Source: Nitrososphaerota archaeon | GTDB lineage: Archaea > Thermoproteota > EX4484-205 > JAAOZP01 | Assembly (NCBI GenBank): GCA_011605725.1 | Contig: JAAOZP010000009.1 | Coordinates: forward strand, 75,228-139,227 | Length of the DNA stretch: 64,000 nt | Direction: 5' to 3' | In this document: positions 47,238 to 57,071 of the stretch, one piece after another | Layout: each line of letters starts with the position of its first letter | Numbering within the stretch: position 1 is the stretch's first letter | Made by a program: the position numbers and the translations under genes | Notes under the pieces: model-generated | Seen by the model: the letters and a program-made list of their open reading frames with translations, nothing else | Databases searched by the model: none | What the model was told of the DNA's origin: nothing

Positions 47238-49166
47238 TTAGGCATACTGCTGGCTCCTCATCGGCACGAAGACTATTCTCTTGCTCAACTCTCGGGGGAC
47301 GTAGAGTGGTCTAGTCGGCATGCCCTCAACCCTTCTCCGGAAGTATTCTGCAAACTCCTCCAGACTCATCTCCTCAACACGATCCCTCTCAAGAGTAGAC
47401 TCCTCCCTCACGACGATCCTCAGGGTCCCGCTCTGCTCCTCCCTCTCGCCATAGACTATTATGAAAGGTATCCAGCGGGTCTTAGCTTCAGCAACCCTTT
47501 TAGAAACCGTCAGGCTCCTGTCGTCAACACCAACTCTAGCACCCTCCTTCTCAAGCCTTTCAGCAATCCTAATGCTCTGCTCAAGATGTCTCTCAACATC
47601 CACAGGTATTATCCTAACCTGCTCCGGTGAAAGCCAAACCGGAAGCATCGGGGGCTTACCCTCTGAAACCCTGCCGGCAGCGTTCTCAAGCATAGCTGCA
47701 ACAGCCCTTTCAACACTTCCGAACGAAGAAGCATGTATAATGACTCCAACAGGCTTCTTAACACCGTCAGCATCATAATAGCAAATGTTGAACCTCTCCC
47801 CATTCTTCACATCCCACTGAACCGTTGAAATCTGGAGGTTCTCACCGTTCGGGAATATTGCTTGAAACTCGTTTTTGAAAGCATAGTAGTGAGTCATCTC
47901 CCTCATAAGCTTAAAGAAAGCCGGAACCCTCAGCGTCTCAACAATCCTTTTAAAAAGCCACCTGTACTTCTCGTAATACTCCTCAACAACCTCGAAGCCC
48001 AGAACCCAGTTTCCACCAGCAATAACATTATCCATAAGCCCGCCGAAAAGAACGCTCAGCCTCAAATACTCCTCAGAAGCCTGCTCCCCATCCCTGCAGA
48101 ACGCATGCATGTCCGTCATCCAGAAGTTCCTAACTCTCATAAGCCCGGTGAGCTCGCCCTTCTGCTCCTTCCTGAAGCATATTGCCTCTTCATAAACCTT
48201 GACAGGCATATTCCTGTATGTGAACACGGTTTTCTGGATGAATGGGAACGCGCCTGGGTCGCTTGCAAACCTTAAAACCAGTCCATCCTCAACCCTGTAA
48301 TCCCTCTCGTGGAACTCGCCCTGAAGCTGCCTTATCGCCTCGACGTCAGTCCTGTAGAGAAGCGGGTTCTGCATCTTCATAGCCCCCCAGGGTAGGGCAA
48401 TATTCTTGAAAGCGTAATCCATAATAAGGTCTTTCAAGAGAATCCCGCTTGGATACCATTTAAGGTTTCCAGCGTCGCTCTCAGGACAATAGTCGACGAG
48501 CTCGAGCTTCCTCATGTTGACGATGTGGCTGGGCTCCTCTCCTCTTCCAGCCTTCTCCTCAAGCTCGTTCTCCACGAATTGTTTAAGCATCATTCCCCTC
48601 CTGCTCTTTAAGAATGCTTCGCAGCTCCTCCAGTTCTCCTTAGCGACCTCGTACTCCACCCCGTCCTCATCCATAACTATGAACCTGTGGAACTTCTCCT
48701 TCTTCTCAACATGCTTCTCAACAGTCCCCGGCTTAATGCTGCGCGAAAGCTCCGCTAAAGCATGTCCCTTATTGACGAGGGTGAAGCTCTTATACCAGCC
48801 GAAAGCAGCCCTATGCGTTTCAACACCCTTCTCGCTAAGCTTCTCGTGAACCCTCTTAAGAATGCTTATTGCACTCACTGCATCAGCCAGCTCGCTTGAA
48901 AGATGAGCGTAGGGATATAGTAGAACGCGCTCCGCCTTAACAGTTTTGAAGACGTTGAGTATCTCCTGTCCGGCTTGCTCTGCAACGCCTTCAGGATTCT
49001 TCACATCCTCTTTCTCGACGCTCGTAAAAACCACTAGAACGTTCTCAAACCTCCCTGCCCTATTAGACTCATCCAAATCCTCAGCTTTCTCAACAGCTTT
49101 TTCTCTAGCATTATACTCGAACTTCTCGCAGTGGATGAGGAGTATTCTCAAGCCCTCATATTCCAC
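47238..49166 (-). CDS. thrS: Threonyl-tRNA synthetase, archaeal type
   Basis: MRILLIHCEKFEYNAREKAVEKAED-like N-terminal editing domain; VRNFWMTDMHAFCRD; LPVWLSPEQVRIIPV. Confidence 0.95.
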   Translation of the reverse strand: MEYEGLRILLIHCEKFEYNAREKAVEKAEDLDESNRAGRFENVLVVFTSVEKEDVKNPEGVAEQAGQEILNVFKTVKAERVLLYPYAHLSSELADAVSAISILKRVHEKLSEKGVETHRAAFGWYKSFTLVNKGHALAELSRSIKPGTVEKHVEKKEKFHRFIVMDEDGVEYEVAKENWRSCEAFLKSRRGMMLKQFVENELEEKAGRGEEPSHIVNMRKLELVDYCPESDAGNLKWYPSGILLKDLIMDYAFKNIALPWGAMKMQNPLLYRTDVEAIRQLQGEFHERDYRVEDGLVLRFASDPGAFPFIQKTVFTYRNMPVKVYEEAICFRKEQKGELTGLMRVRNFWMTDMHAFCRDGEQASEEYLRLSVLFGGLMDNVIAGGNWVLGFEVVEEYYEKYRWLFKRIVETLRVPAFFKLMREMTHYYAFKNEFQAIFPNGENLQISTVQWDVKNGERFNICYYDADGVKKPVGVIIHASSFGSVERAVAAMLENAAGRVSEGKPPMLPVWLSPEQVRIIPVDVERHLEQSIRIAERLEKEGARVGVDDRSLTVSKRVAEAKTRWIPFIIVYGEREEQSGTLRIVVREESTLERDRVEEMSLEEFAEYFRRRVEGMPTRPLYVPRELSKRIVFVPMRSQQYA

Positions 49167-49200
49167 AGGCCTCGTCTATAAAAACCTTCGTTTCAGGCAA

Positions 49201-49797
49201 CTAAACCTTAAACCCGTACATGTGTTTCTCGTAGAGCCGTCTCTCTGTGTATAGCTTCCCAAGTCTCCTGCACTCCAGCTCCCGGGCCCTATCCTCCGGC
49301 GGTATTAGCTCATAAACCCAACCCCTCTTCGTGAAGGGATAGGAGGACAGTATGCAGTCCCTCTCCGCCTCGAGAAGCGCCCGCTCCGCCTCCTCCGCAG
49401 AAAGCCCCTTGCTGGTTAGAATCTCCTTCAGCTCATCCTCGGAGAGCTCCTCCACACCCTTCTCCATGAAGACCTCTTCGACGAGCTTTTCGAGTTCTCT
49501 AGTCCTCTGTTTCTCCATCTCCCTCCTCCCTGGAGGGATCCAGAGATACGTGAACCATGTTCCATAGTTGATTGTAATCACTTTTTCCCTCCCAGCCTCA
49601 TTGATCACGTCCTCCGTGTCATCATAGGATACGCCCCTTTCCTTCAGTTTATCAAGAAGCTCTTTTCTCGTCATTGCCTTTATTTTTCCGTCCTCGAATA
49701 TGGAACTGATTAGCGAAGGAGCCTGCCGGATGGCCTCGCGCCACTTCTTAATCACCTTCTCCTCGTCTAAGTCGTCTGGGTATTCCATTTCTCTCAT
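49201..49797 (-). CDS. Hypothetical protein with two wHTH-like segments
   Basis: TRKELLDKLKERGVSYDDTEDVINEAGREKVITINYG; ELSEDELKEILTSKGLSAEEAERALLEAERDCILSSYP. Confidence 0.6.
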   Translation of the reverse strand: MREMEYPDDLDEEKVIKKWREAIRQAPSLISSIFEDGKIKAMTRKELLDKLKERGVSYDDTEDVINEAGREKVITINYGTWFTYLWIPPGRREMEKQRTRELEKLVEEVFMEKGVEELSEDELKEILTSKGLSAEEAERALLEAERDCILSSYPFTKRGWVYELIPPEDRARELECRRLGKLYTERRLYEKHMYGFKV

Positions 49798-49799
49798 TC

Positions 49800-50200
49800 C
49801 TCATGACGATGTTTATCCTTCGGCAACCTAAGCCCTTCAATCACTCTGTTGCGCTCCTCCTTCTGGGTGATGTTCACGCACCACGTTATTCGATACTCGC
49901 CTTTCGCTGTGATATACATATCCTTGGGTTTGGGCTCGGGCTTCACACCGCATGTCTCCTCCGACATTTTCATTTCCTCTTCTAAGAAGGGAGGTTTCGA
50001 TTTCTCTATAATCTCCCATATTTCGGCGCGCTACCGCCTTTGGGAAGTCGATGTAAACAGGCATGTCCCAGCCGGCGACACCGTCAAAGCCTCCTTTTTT
50101 AATGAGCTTCAAGGTTGTTTTAAAAGTCTGGATATTCAGAGGCGGATCTACAGAAGGCTTTCACTGGGTCTTGAAGTGTAGCGTGCGCTTCACGATTAAA
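49800..50200 (-). pseudogene. Decayed gene(s): two fragments joined at GGTAGCGCGCC with frame change
   Basis: Fragment 1 ...TLKLIKKGGFDGVAGWDMPVYIDFPKAV (internal stop upstream); fragment 2 EIWEIIEKSKPPFLEEEMKMSEETCGVKPEPKPKDMYITAKGEYRITWCVNITQKEERNRVIEGLRLPKDKHRHEE* in another frame. Confidence 0.55.
50026..50033 (-). repeat. Junction motif, copy 4 (TAGCGCGC on minus strand)
   Basis: Joins two out-of-frame gene fragments. Confidence 0.8.
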
Positions 50201-50247
50201 CTCCCAGCTGTTTTCCTTATTCTGTACTTATTTTTCGCATCGAAAAC

Positions 50248-50457
50248 TTAAGGCTTCCACCTCATCCTCTCAACTTTATCAACGCTTCTCCTCGCCTTCT
50301 TAAACTCCTTGTAATGCGCCTCGCACAAGTATGCTCTCCTAGACTCGCCTCTAAGCCTAAGCCCTGCTTCACTAACCCTTTTAAACGCTATCGACCTTAC
50401 AGCGTCAGCCTCGCATCCGGCTACGCTGCACTTAACACCCTTCTCCACCCTGCCCAA
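50248..50457 (-). CDS. Small conserved Cys-containing archaeal protein
   Basis: VKCSVAGCEADAVRSIAFKRVSEAGLRL...RAYLCEAHYKEFKKARR. Confidence 0.65.
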   Translation of the reverse strand: MGRVEKGVKCSVAGCEADAVRSIAFKRVSEAGLRLRGESRRAYLCEAHYKEFKKARRSVDKVERMRWKP

Positions 50458-50502
50458 ACCCAGTCAACCCCTGCCAGCCACTTATAAAAACATTATTTTT
50501 TC

Positions 50503-51111
50503 TCAAACGACTGCCTGAACACCAGTCCTCTTAGAAGCCCAGAACTTCCAGGTCGCGTAAAGCCTCTGAAGCACAGTAATCTGGCCGAGCACAATCATAA
50601 GTATCATGGAGAACCATATCACCCCGTCTACCAGAGGATTCAGAAAAGTAGCTGCAGATATTATAAGTATCTTCTCAACCCTCTCAAGCACGCCGACCGA
50701 AGCATCCTTCATGCCGCCGACACTCTCAGCCCTAGCCCTAACATAGCTCGACGCAATAATGCTGAACATGGTTACGAAAGCAAGAGGCCAATCCACATAC
50801 CCGCCTAAAGCCGGGCCGAGAACATAAAAAAACTCAGTATATCTATCCACTAAAGCGTCCAGGGTTCCGCCGAACCCAGTGGCCCTGTTGCTGACCCTGG
50901 CGACAACACCGTCAAGAACATCGAACAATCCTGAGAAAAGAATTGCCACACCAGCCAGGAAAAGATGCCTGTATGAATAGAAGAGGGTTGCGACAACCGA
51001 GGACAATAATCCTAGAATAGTCAGCCCAGTGGGAGTAATGACTGGAGCCAGGATTCTTCCAATTCTGGAGAAGAACTTCTCACTCTTTTTCCTCAGGCTT
51101 CCCAGAACCAC
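50503..51111 (-). CDS. CDP-alcohol phosphatidyltransferase (archaetidylinositol phosphate synthase-like)
   Basis: LFSGLFDVLDGVVARVSNRATGFGGTLDALVDRYTEFFY = DGxxARxxxxxxxxGxxxDxxxD motif. Confidence 0.9.
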   Translation of the reverse strand: MVLGSLRKKSEKFFSRIGRILAPVITPTGLTILGLLSSVVATLFYSYRHLFLAGVAILFSGLFDVLDGVVARVSNRATGFGGTLDALVDRYTEFFYVLGPALGGYVDWPLAFVTMFSIIASSYVRARAESVGGMKDASVGVLERVEKILIISAATFLNPLVDGVIWFSMILMIVLGQITVLQRLYATWKFWASKRTGVQAVV

Positions 51112-51448
51112 TCTGCCCCGCCCCCTCTAGGAGCTGGAGCCTACTCTTAAGATACTCAATACCCTTCTCAAGCGTCTCCCTACCCTTATCCGTCTCCCTG
51201 TAGTAGACTTTTCTAATATTAACCCTACCGCCTTCAACTTGAGAAGGCTCCATCCTCTCCACGAGACCCTCCCTCTCCATCTTGTAAAGAACAACGTAAG
51301 CCGTTATCGTAGCAATAGGAATCTTAAAATCACTCTTAAGCCGTGAAGCAATCTCGTAGCCGTACATGGGTCCGTTTTTGAGTATTGTTAGTATGTATAG
51401 CCATAGGTTTTCCTTGGTGAGTTTTTCTACGAGTCTCTCGTATGCCAT
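51080..51448 (-). CDS. PadR-family transcriptional regulator
   Basis: LWLYILTILKNGPMYGYEIASRLKSDF...YYRETDKGRETLEKGIEYLKSR. Confidence 0.85.
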   Translation of the reverse strand: MAYERLVEKLTKENLWLYILTILKNGPMYGYEIASRLKSDFKIPIATITAYVVLYKMEREGLVERMEPSQVEGGRVNIRKVYYRETDKGRETLEKGIEYLKSRLQLLEGAGQSGSGKPEEKE

Positions 51449-51451
51449 TTT

Positions 51452-51754
51452 TTATTCTGCCCCCAGTCTTTCTTCTCTGGATCTTACTCTTACTATTCCG
51501 GCGTGGACGGCGCATGAGACGCAGTAGTATTTTGTGACGCTGACTTTTGGCAGGAAGGTTCCTGATTTTTTAAGTTCTCTGGCTAGGACTGGGTCGACGT
51601 ATGAGACTCTTTTCGTTGTCTTTATTGCTTTGTCAACTGGGATTCTGCTTCCGCAATTGGTACAGCTGACGTATTCGGACCTTCCCTTCCCGCCTTTCGA
51701 CCGTCCCCTAGACTTTCTTTTCTTACCCATTTTTCCCATTTTACACTTGTACAA
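51452..51754 (-). CDS. rps26e: Ribosomal protein S26e
   Basis: KKRKSRGRSKGGKGRSEYVSCTNCGSRIPVDKAIK...KYYCVSCAVHAGIVRVRSREER. Confidence 0.93.
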   Translation of the reverse strand: MYKCKMGKMGKKRKSRGRSKGGKGRSEYVSCTNCGSRIPVDKAIKTTKRVSYVDPVLARELKKSGTFLPKVSVTKYYCVSCAVHAGIVRVRSREERLGAE

Positions 51755-51818
51755 GCCCCGTATTTAGCTTTTTCATGCCACAATGTTTTAAAAACCCTTA
51801 ACGCTGGAATCTGCAGGC

Positions 51819-53270
51819 TTGACTGTTGAGAGAGGGGAAATAGGCTTAACCATAGGTAAAAACGAGGATTTCGCGGAATGGTATAGTCAGGTTGTTACGA
51901 AGTCTGGTCTTGCAGACTATGCTCCTGTTCACGGCTGCATTGTTTTCAGGGAGCTGGCCTACGCTATTTGGGAGAGAGTGATGAGTATTCTCGACTCTGA
52001 GTTTAAGAAGACGGGTGTGAGGAATGTTTACTTTCCGCTTCTGATTCCTGAGAGGCTTCTCAGGAAGGAGGCTGAACATTTTAAAGGGTTCACTGTTGAA
52101 GTAGCTTGGGTTACGCATGGCGGCGACGAGCCTCTTTCCGAGAGGCTTGCGATAAGGCCGACTTCGGAGACGATAATGTACGAGATGTATGCTAAATGGA
52201 TCAGGAGTTGGAGGGACTTGCCTCTTAAGCTTAACCAGTGGTGTAACATTGTAAGGTGGGAGATAAAGTCTACTAAGCCTTTTCTCAGGAACACTGAGTT
52301 TCTCTGGCAGGAGGGGCATACTGCGCACGCCACCAGGGAGGAGGCGTTGCAGCAGGCGCTGGAGATACTTGGGATATACAAGAGGTTTGTCGAAGAATAC
52401 TTGGCGATACCTGTTTTAGACGGTGTTAAAACCGATTGGGAGAAGTTCGCCGGCGCGGAAGCCACCTTCACTATCGAGGCTTTAATGCCTGACGGTAGGG
52501 CTCTTCAAGCAGGAACCTCACACTTTCTCGGCCAAAACTTTTCAAAGGCTTTCGAAATAACCTTCCTAGACCGGAGTGGTTCCACGAGCTATGTTTGGCA
52601 GACATCTTGGGGTGTTTCCACTAGGCTCATAGGTGCGGTAGTGATGGTGCATGGTGATGACAGGGGGCTTGTGCTACCGCCGAGGATAGCCCCAGTGCAG
52701 GTTGTCGTGATCCCGATATTCTACAGTGAAGAGGAGAAGAGGATTGTTGTCTCCAAGTGTAAAGAGGTTGAGCAGAGGCTTTTGAAAAAAGGTTTTTCAG
52801 CGCAGGCTGACCTCAGGGAGGACTACACGCCTGGCTGGAAGTATAACGATTGGGAGCTTAAAGGCGTCCCGGTGAGAATAGAGATCGGCCCGAAGGACGT
52901 TAGGGAGAAAATGTTGACAGTCTTCAGAAGGGATGAGTTTAAACGGGTTAAGATGCCTGACGACAGCCTTGAAGAAGAAATCGGTAGGCTTCTCGAAGAT
53001 ATTCAGAGAAACATGTATGAAAAGGCTAGGAGGATGATGGTTGAGAAAACAGGTAGGGCTGAAACGATGAGCGAGCTCTCGGAAATGGTTTCCAAGGGGA
53101 TGATGGTTAAAGCATGCTGGTGTGGCTCAAGAGAGTGCGACGAGGCTGTTAAGAGTGAGACGGGGGCGTCGATAAGGCTGATCCCGTTTAAAGAGGAGCC
53201 GGTGTTCTCAGGATGCGTGAGGTGCGGCAAACCGGCTTCGAAAGTCGTCTACTTCGCGAAATCATACTGA
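51819..53270 (+). CDS. proS: Prolyl-tRNA synthetase, archaeal/eukaryal type
   Basis: LADYAPVHGCIVFRELAYAIWERVMSILDSEFKKTGVRNVYFPLLIPE; EFLWQEGHTAHAT. Confidence 0.96.
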   Translation: MTVERGEIGLTIGKNEDFAEWYSQVVTKSGLADYAPVHGCIVFRELAYAIWERVMSILDSEFKKTGVRNVYFPLLIPERLLRKEAEHFKGFTVEVAWVTHGGDEPLSERLAIRPTSETIMYEMYAKWIRSWRDLPLKLNQWCNIVRWEIKSTKPFLRNTEFLWQEGHTAHATREEALQQALEILGIYKRFVEEYLAIPVLDGVKTDWEKFAGAEATFTIEALMPDGRALQAGTSHFLGQNFSKAFEITFLDRSGSTSYVWQTSWGVSTRLIGAVVMVHGDDRGLVLPPRIAPVQVVVIPIFYSEEEKRIVVSKCKEVEQRLLKKGFSAQADLREDYTPGWKYNDWELKGVPVRIEIGPKDVREKMLTVFRRDEFKRVKMPDDSLEEEIGRLLEDIQRNMYEKARRMMVEKTGRAETMSELSEMVSKGMMVKACWCGSRECDEAVKSETGASIRLIPFKEEPVFSGCVRCGKPASKVVYFAKSY

Positions 53271-53276
53271 TGGGAA

Positions 53277-53939
53277 ATGGTTTTAATCACGGGTGTCGAC
53301 GAGGCTGGAAGGGGGTGTGTCATAGGCCCGCTAGTCATAGCTGCGGTGGGTGTTGAAGACAGGGCTGTTCAAAGGCTTGTTGAAGCTGGTGTTAAAGACT
53401 CTAAGAGGCTTAGCCCACGTAGCAGGATTCGGATCGCTTCAAGCATAAGGAGGATCGCCCAGCTTGTTGAAACAAGAAGGGTAAGCGCCAGCCGAATAGA
53501 TAGGCTTAGGGCTAGGGGAGTAAGCCTGAACGAGATTGAAGCCATGCTCATAGGAAGCATTCTAAGTAAGCATCGTCGAGGAGTCTTCTACGTGGATTCT
53601 GTCGACAAGAATTGTGAAAGATTTAGAATGATGATGCTTAGCCACGCGCCTGGTTTCAAGGGTATTCTTATTGTTAGGAACTATTTAGACGAGTCCAACC
53701 CTATGGTTGGTGCTGCAAGCATAATTGCTAAGGTTGAGAGGGACAGGGCTGTTCAAAACCTTTTGAGGAAAGCAGGGTTGCCTGGGTGCTCAGGATACTC
53801 GAGCGACCCTAGGACAATAAGCATCATAGAGCAACTTTTACGGTCCAACTCTAAGATAAGCATGCTTAGACGGAGCTGGAGCACTGTTGGAAGAGTAGGG
53901 GCAAGCCTAAACCAGGATAGTTTAAAAAGGTTCCTCTAG
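53277..53939 (+). CDS. rnhB: Ribonuclease HII
   Basis: GVDEAGRGCVIGPLVIAAVG...GVKDSKRLSPRSR...GAASIIAKVERDRAV. Confidence 0.95.
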   Translation: MVLITGVDEAGRGCVIGPLVIAAVGVEDRAVQRLVEAGVKDSKRLSPRSRIRIASSIRRIAQLVETRRVSASRIDRLRARGVSLNEIEAMLIGSILSKHRRGVFYVDSVDKNCERFRMMMLSHAPGFKGILIVRNYLDESNPMVGAASIIAKVERDRAVQNLLRKAGLPGCSGYSSDPRTISIIEQLLRSNSKISMLRRSWSTVGRVGASLNQDSLKRFL

Positions 53940-54616
53940 GCCCGTCTGGAGACGATCAGCTCATGCATCATTGCGAATGGCTCAAGGTCTACCGTCTCCT
54001 CTATTCTGTACCTGCCAGAAGCCTCCAGCCTGGCTTCCTCAGCCCTGTATATGTCTATTGGCCTTCTTGTCGAGTCGACGCTGCTGGCTTTCAGCGCGAC
54101 AACTAGAAACCCTTTCTCCCTGAGAAACAGGTCTGCGTTTCTAACAGCTATGTCTACCTCATCAGGCTGGGCAACATCACAGTAAACAGTGTCAACAACC
54201 TGCAGGAGCCAAGCGTATTCGAAAACCTGTCTAGCGTCGGCAAGAATCGGCACAACGTTACTCCTTTTCGCAGCTACCTTGTCAAGAAACTCTCTGAAAG
54301 GCCTGTGGGCGACTTCAACCGCGTAGACAAGTCCTGTGGGCCCAACTATGTCTGAAACATGGCTGACAGTTGTGCCGGAGGCTGCTCCAAGATAAAGGAT
54401 CCTCCACCCCGGCTTTATGAAGAAGCTTCGCAACCCTTTCAGCAGGGCTGCAGCTATCTTACTCCTATACGGGTTCCAAACCCTGTATTCCGCTTCCCCA
54501 ACCCTGATAGTCTTCTCACCGTAGACAACTGTTCCAGGCGCGATGCTCAGCGTTGCGAGACGGGTCTCCTCCTCATCCTCAACCTCGTAAACCCCTTTGA
54601 AAATTTCTCTAATCAT
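53936..54616 (-). CDS. flpA: Fibrillarin (C/D RNP methyltransferase)
   Basis: EYRVWNPYRSKIAAALLKGL...ILYLGAASGTTVSHVSDIVGPTGLVYAVEVAHRP. Confidence 0.96.
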   Translation of the reverse strand: MIREIFKGVYEVEDEEETRLATLSIAPGTVVYGEKTIRVGEAEYRVWNPYRSKIAAALLKGLRSFFIKPGWRILYLGAASGTTVSHVSDIVGPTGLVYAVEVAHRPFREFLDKVAAKRSNVVPILADARQVFEYAWLLQVVDTVYCDVAQPDEVDIAVRNADLFLREKGFLVVALKASSVDSTRRPIDIYRAEEARLEASGRYRIEETVDLEPFAMMHELIVSRRA

Positions 54617-55617
54617 CAGCCAACACTCTCCTTCAAAGCCTTAAGCCTGTTCTCAATATCCTTCTTCAACTCGTCTCCTATGAATCTTCCTGAGAAACAG
54701 TCAACCCTGGCTGCGATAGCAATCCTGCTGGCGAGCAGTCTTGCAACTTTACCCCTAATCTTCTTTGGAGACATGTGGACAAAAGGATGTTGAAATATTA
54801 TCCCGTGCTTAGGAGGTCTTCCCCTCTTCCTCAGGGCTCTGAAGAGAGCCTTCTCAGCACCAAGTACCTGTATGGTTGAGGCTGGCAGGCTGGCCAGCTT
54901 GGAAATGGAACCTGTTTTAGAGATAAGCCTAGCACCGAGCAGTGGGCCGATAACTGTGCTAAGGTTCGGAGCGGTTTCATCCATAAGCATGCCAATATGC
55001 TTCTCGACAACTCCTCTACAATCCTCGGTTTCAAGATAAAGCTCAGCAATCTTCTTAACATACATCGGGGTGTTTGAAGAAGCTATTCGCCTAACAATCT
55101 TCTCAACATCCTTGCTCTCCTCCAGTAAACGTGGCTCCCTCTCCTTAACCCATATTAGAATTCTGTCTTGAAGAATGTTAAGCATCTTGACAAGCTCGTC
55201 GTAAGCCTGCATTGCTATAACAATATCCAGGTCGCTGCTCTTAGCAAGCTCCTCAACCCTTGTCTGAGCAAGCTTCGCCGCGACACTGATGGTGAAAACC
55301 CGATACTCATCCATATTTAACCCTAAGAGCTTCAGAGCTTCCTCAACATCAGCTCTGAGCTCAACAGCCTTCTCCAAAGGCTCCTGCACAACAGGCTTCA
55401 AGCCTAGGCGTGTCAAGGCTTCCGCAAGGCTCCTTCTCTCAACCATTATGCTTCTCCCCCTCCAGCCTTGAAGGAAGGATGCAACACCCTGTGGAATAGC
55501 GCCGCTATAATGCTTAACAGCCTCGTCAACATTCTTGAAGAGATATGGCTTAGCCTCGTCTCCTTCGAAAACAATAAGGCCTGCAGCAGTCTCCACTAGG
55601 CTAAGACTCTTCTCCAA
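54616..55617 (-). CDS. nop5: Nop5/Nop56-like C/D RNP protein
   Basis: DETAPNLSTVIGPLLGARLISKTGSISKLASLPASTIQVLGAEKALFRALRKRGRPPKHGIIFQHPFVH. Confidence 0.96.
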   Translation of the reverse strand: MEKSLSLVETAAGLIVFEGDEAKPYLFKNVDEAVKHYSGAIPQGVASFLQGWRGRSIMVERRSLAEALTRLGLKPVVQEPLEKAVELRADVEEALKLLGLNMDEYRVFTISVAAKLAQTRVEELAKSSDLDIVIAMQAYDELVKMLNILQDRILIWVKEREPRLLEESKDVEKIVRRIASSNTPMYVKKIAELYLETEDCRGVVEKHIGMLMDETAPNLSTVIGPLLGARLISKTGSISKLASLPASTIQVLGAEKALFRALRKRGRPPKHGIIFQHPFVHMSPKKIRGKVARLLASRIAIAARVDCFSGRFIGDELKKDIENRLKALKESVG

Positions 55618-55667
55618 CCTGTTTCACCCTGACTTTCAGAAGGTATTAACTTTTCCTAGCCTTTAAG

Positions 55668-55874
55668 CTAGACGCGGCTCCTCCTATAGGCCTCGTAAGA
55701 CTCCTTAACCCAGAGCGAGTATCCTCTAGGAGGGCTTTTAGGCCGTATTATCAGGATTATCTTCCTATATTCCGGAACCCTGGGGGTTACAGCGTAGAGA
55801 AGTTTAGCCTGCGTTATCGCTTCAAGAATCTTCTCCCTGTCTGTATGAAGATTCGCATGGTCCTCGACGAGCAT
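55668..55874 (-). CDS. Small conserved hypothetical protein
   Basis: 68 aa ORF following nop5/fibrillarin on the same strand. Confidence 0.5.
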   Translation of the reverse strand: MLVEDHANLHTDREKILEAITQAKLLYAVTPRVPEYRKIILIIRPKSPPRGYSLWVKESYEAYRRSRV

Positions 55875-56167
55875 CTACTGCGTCGAATATGAATGGCGGG
55901 ACAATATTTAAGCGTTTTTAAAGAATTTGGAGAATACGCGGGCCATAAAGTAGGCAGGCATCCCTAACGCTTGTTATCACGGCTCGAGTTATGTTCAACC
56001 CAAATTACACTTAAACATAACGGGAGCGGTTAATCTGTAAACATGGTAGCGCGAGCTAGAAACTTAATTTTAAGCAGCATACTTTCCCACCGATTTTTCT
56101 ACCAGATTTAATAGCGTTCCACTGCGGTTTATTGTGTGCACTAACCAAGCGTCCTGCAAGCAGAAAC

Positions 56168-56473
56168 CTATAGTCCTATTAGGGAAAGAAGTATGAAAAA
56201 GTATATTGCAAGCGCCAGGGCTGCGATGAACCCGAAGCATGCTTTCCTAGTCTTATGATGAAAGATCACCATTCCTAGAAAGACTCCAAACGGTCCTCCA
56301 GCCATGGAAAGTACGAAGAACCATTTCTCCGGTATCCTCGACTCGTTTCGAATAGCACTGGCTTTATCCACACCCATAAGGATGAAACTCGCGATGTTAA
56401 CCAGTAGAAAGTAATCATGGGCAAGCTCCTTAAGGAGGGTGGTCAACCCTCCTCTGTTAACGCGGCGAAGCAT
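56168..56473 (-). CDS. DUF1294 membrane protein
   Basis: NIASFILMGVDKASAIRNESRIPEKWFFVLSMAGGPFGVFLGMVIFHHKTRKACF. Confidence 0.85.
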   Translation of the reverse strand: MLRRVNRGGLTTLLKELAHDYFLLVNIASFILMGVDKASAIRNESRIPEKWFFVLSMAGGPFGVFLGMVIFHHKTRKACFGFIAALALAIYFFILLSLIGL

Positions 56474-56777
56474 TTAAACACCAATGCAAGAACCTAGGAT
56501 GGATACGTGCTCCTTCTTTCCGTCTCTTTCGACTCAGCAATATACTGCTCTAATGCCTGACCATTATGGCGTGCACTATAATCAATCTTTTCTTTCACGT
56601 AAATAAGCTCTACGATGTTGACAAATTTTTTCATAGCTTTTAGTCTTGGAAAACGCGTATTCAAGTCCATGCGGGAAGCGTTATGATGCCGGAGAAAACC
56701 ATTTTGTTGAGGGAAACGTTTAAAAACCGCCTCCTGATCTCATAGGCAGGAAACATATAGAGAGGTGTTAATGGGGA

Positions 56778-56951
56778 ATGGTTACCCACGGGAACGTAAC
56801 GCTCGCAGGCAAGGTTCGCAGTCTTACTCCTAAGGTTGCGGCTCGTGAGCGTCCTCCAGATATGCCGCGTAGGAGGATTAGGAGTATTTATCGTAAAAGG
56901 GTTGTTTTGAACAGGCAGCCCGGGCAGATTTGGAAGCAGATGCGTGTTTAG
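56778..56951 (+). CDS. rps30e: Ribosomal protein S30e
   Basis: Own translation MVTHGNVTLAGKVRSLTPKVAARERPPDMPRRRIRSIYRKRVVLNRQPGQIWKQMRV*. Confidence 0.85.
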   Translation: MVTHGNVTLAGKVRSLTPKVAARERPPDMPRRRIRSIYRKRVVLNRQPGQIWKQMRV

Positions 56952-57057
56952 TGTGCTAGATACTTAATTGTTTTCCTTATATGCATGTATTCGTGTGCTG
57001 TAGATGGGTTGCGTTAACCTGTGTGTTGTTTTAGGGGCTTCAGCATTCTGATTATTT

Positions 57058-57068
57058 TAGCGCGCGCT
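57058..57068 (+). repeat. Junction motif, copy 5 (TAGCGCGCGCT)
   Basis: Left border of the elp3 5' copy. Confidence 0.9.
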
Positions 57069-57071
57069 CGG

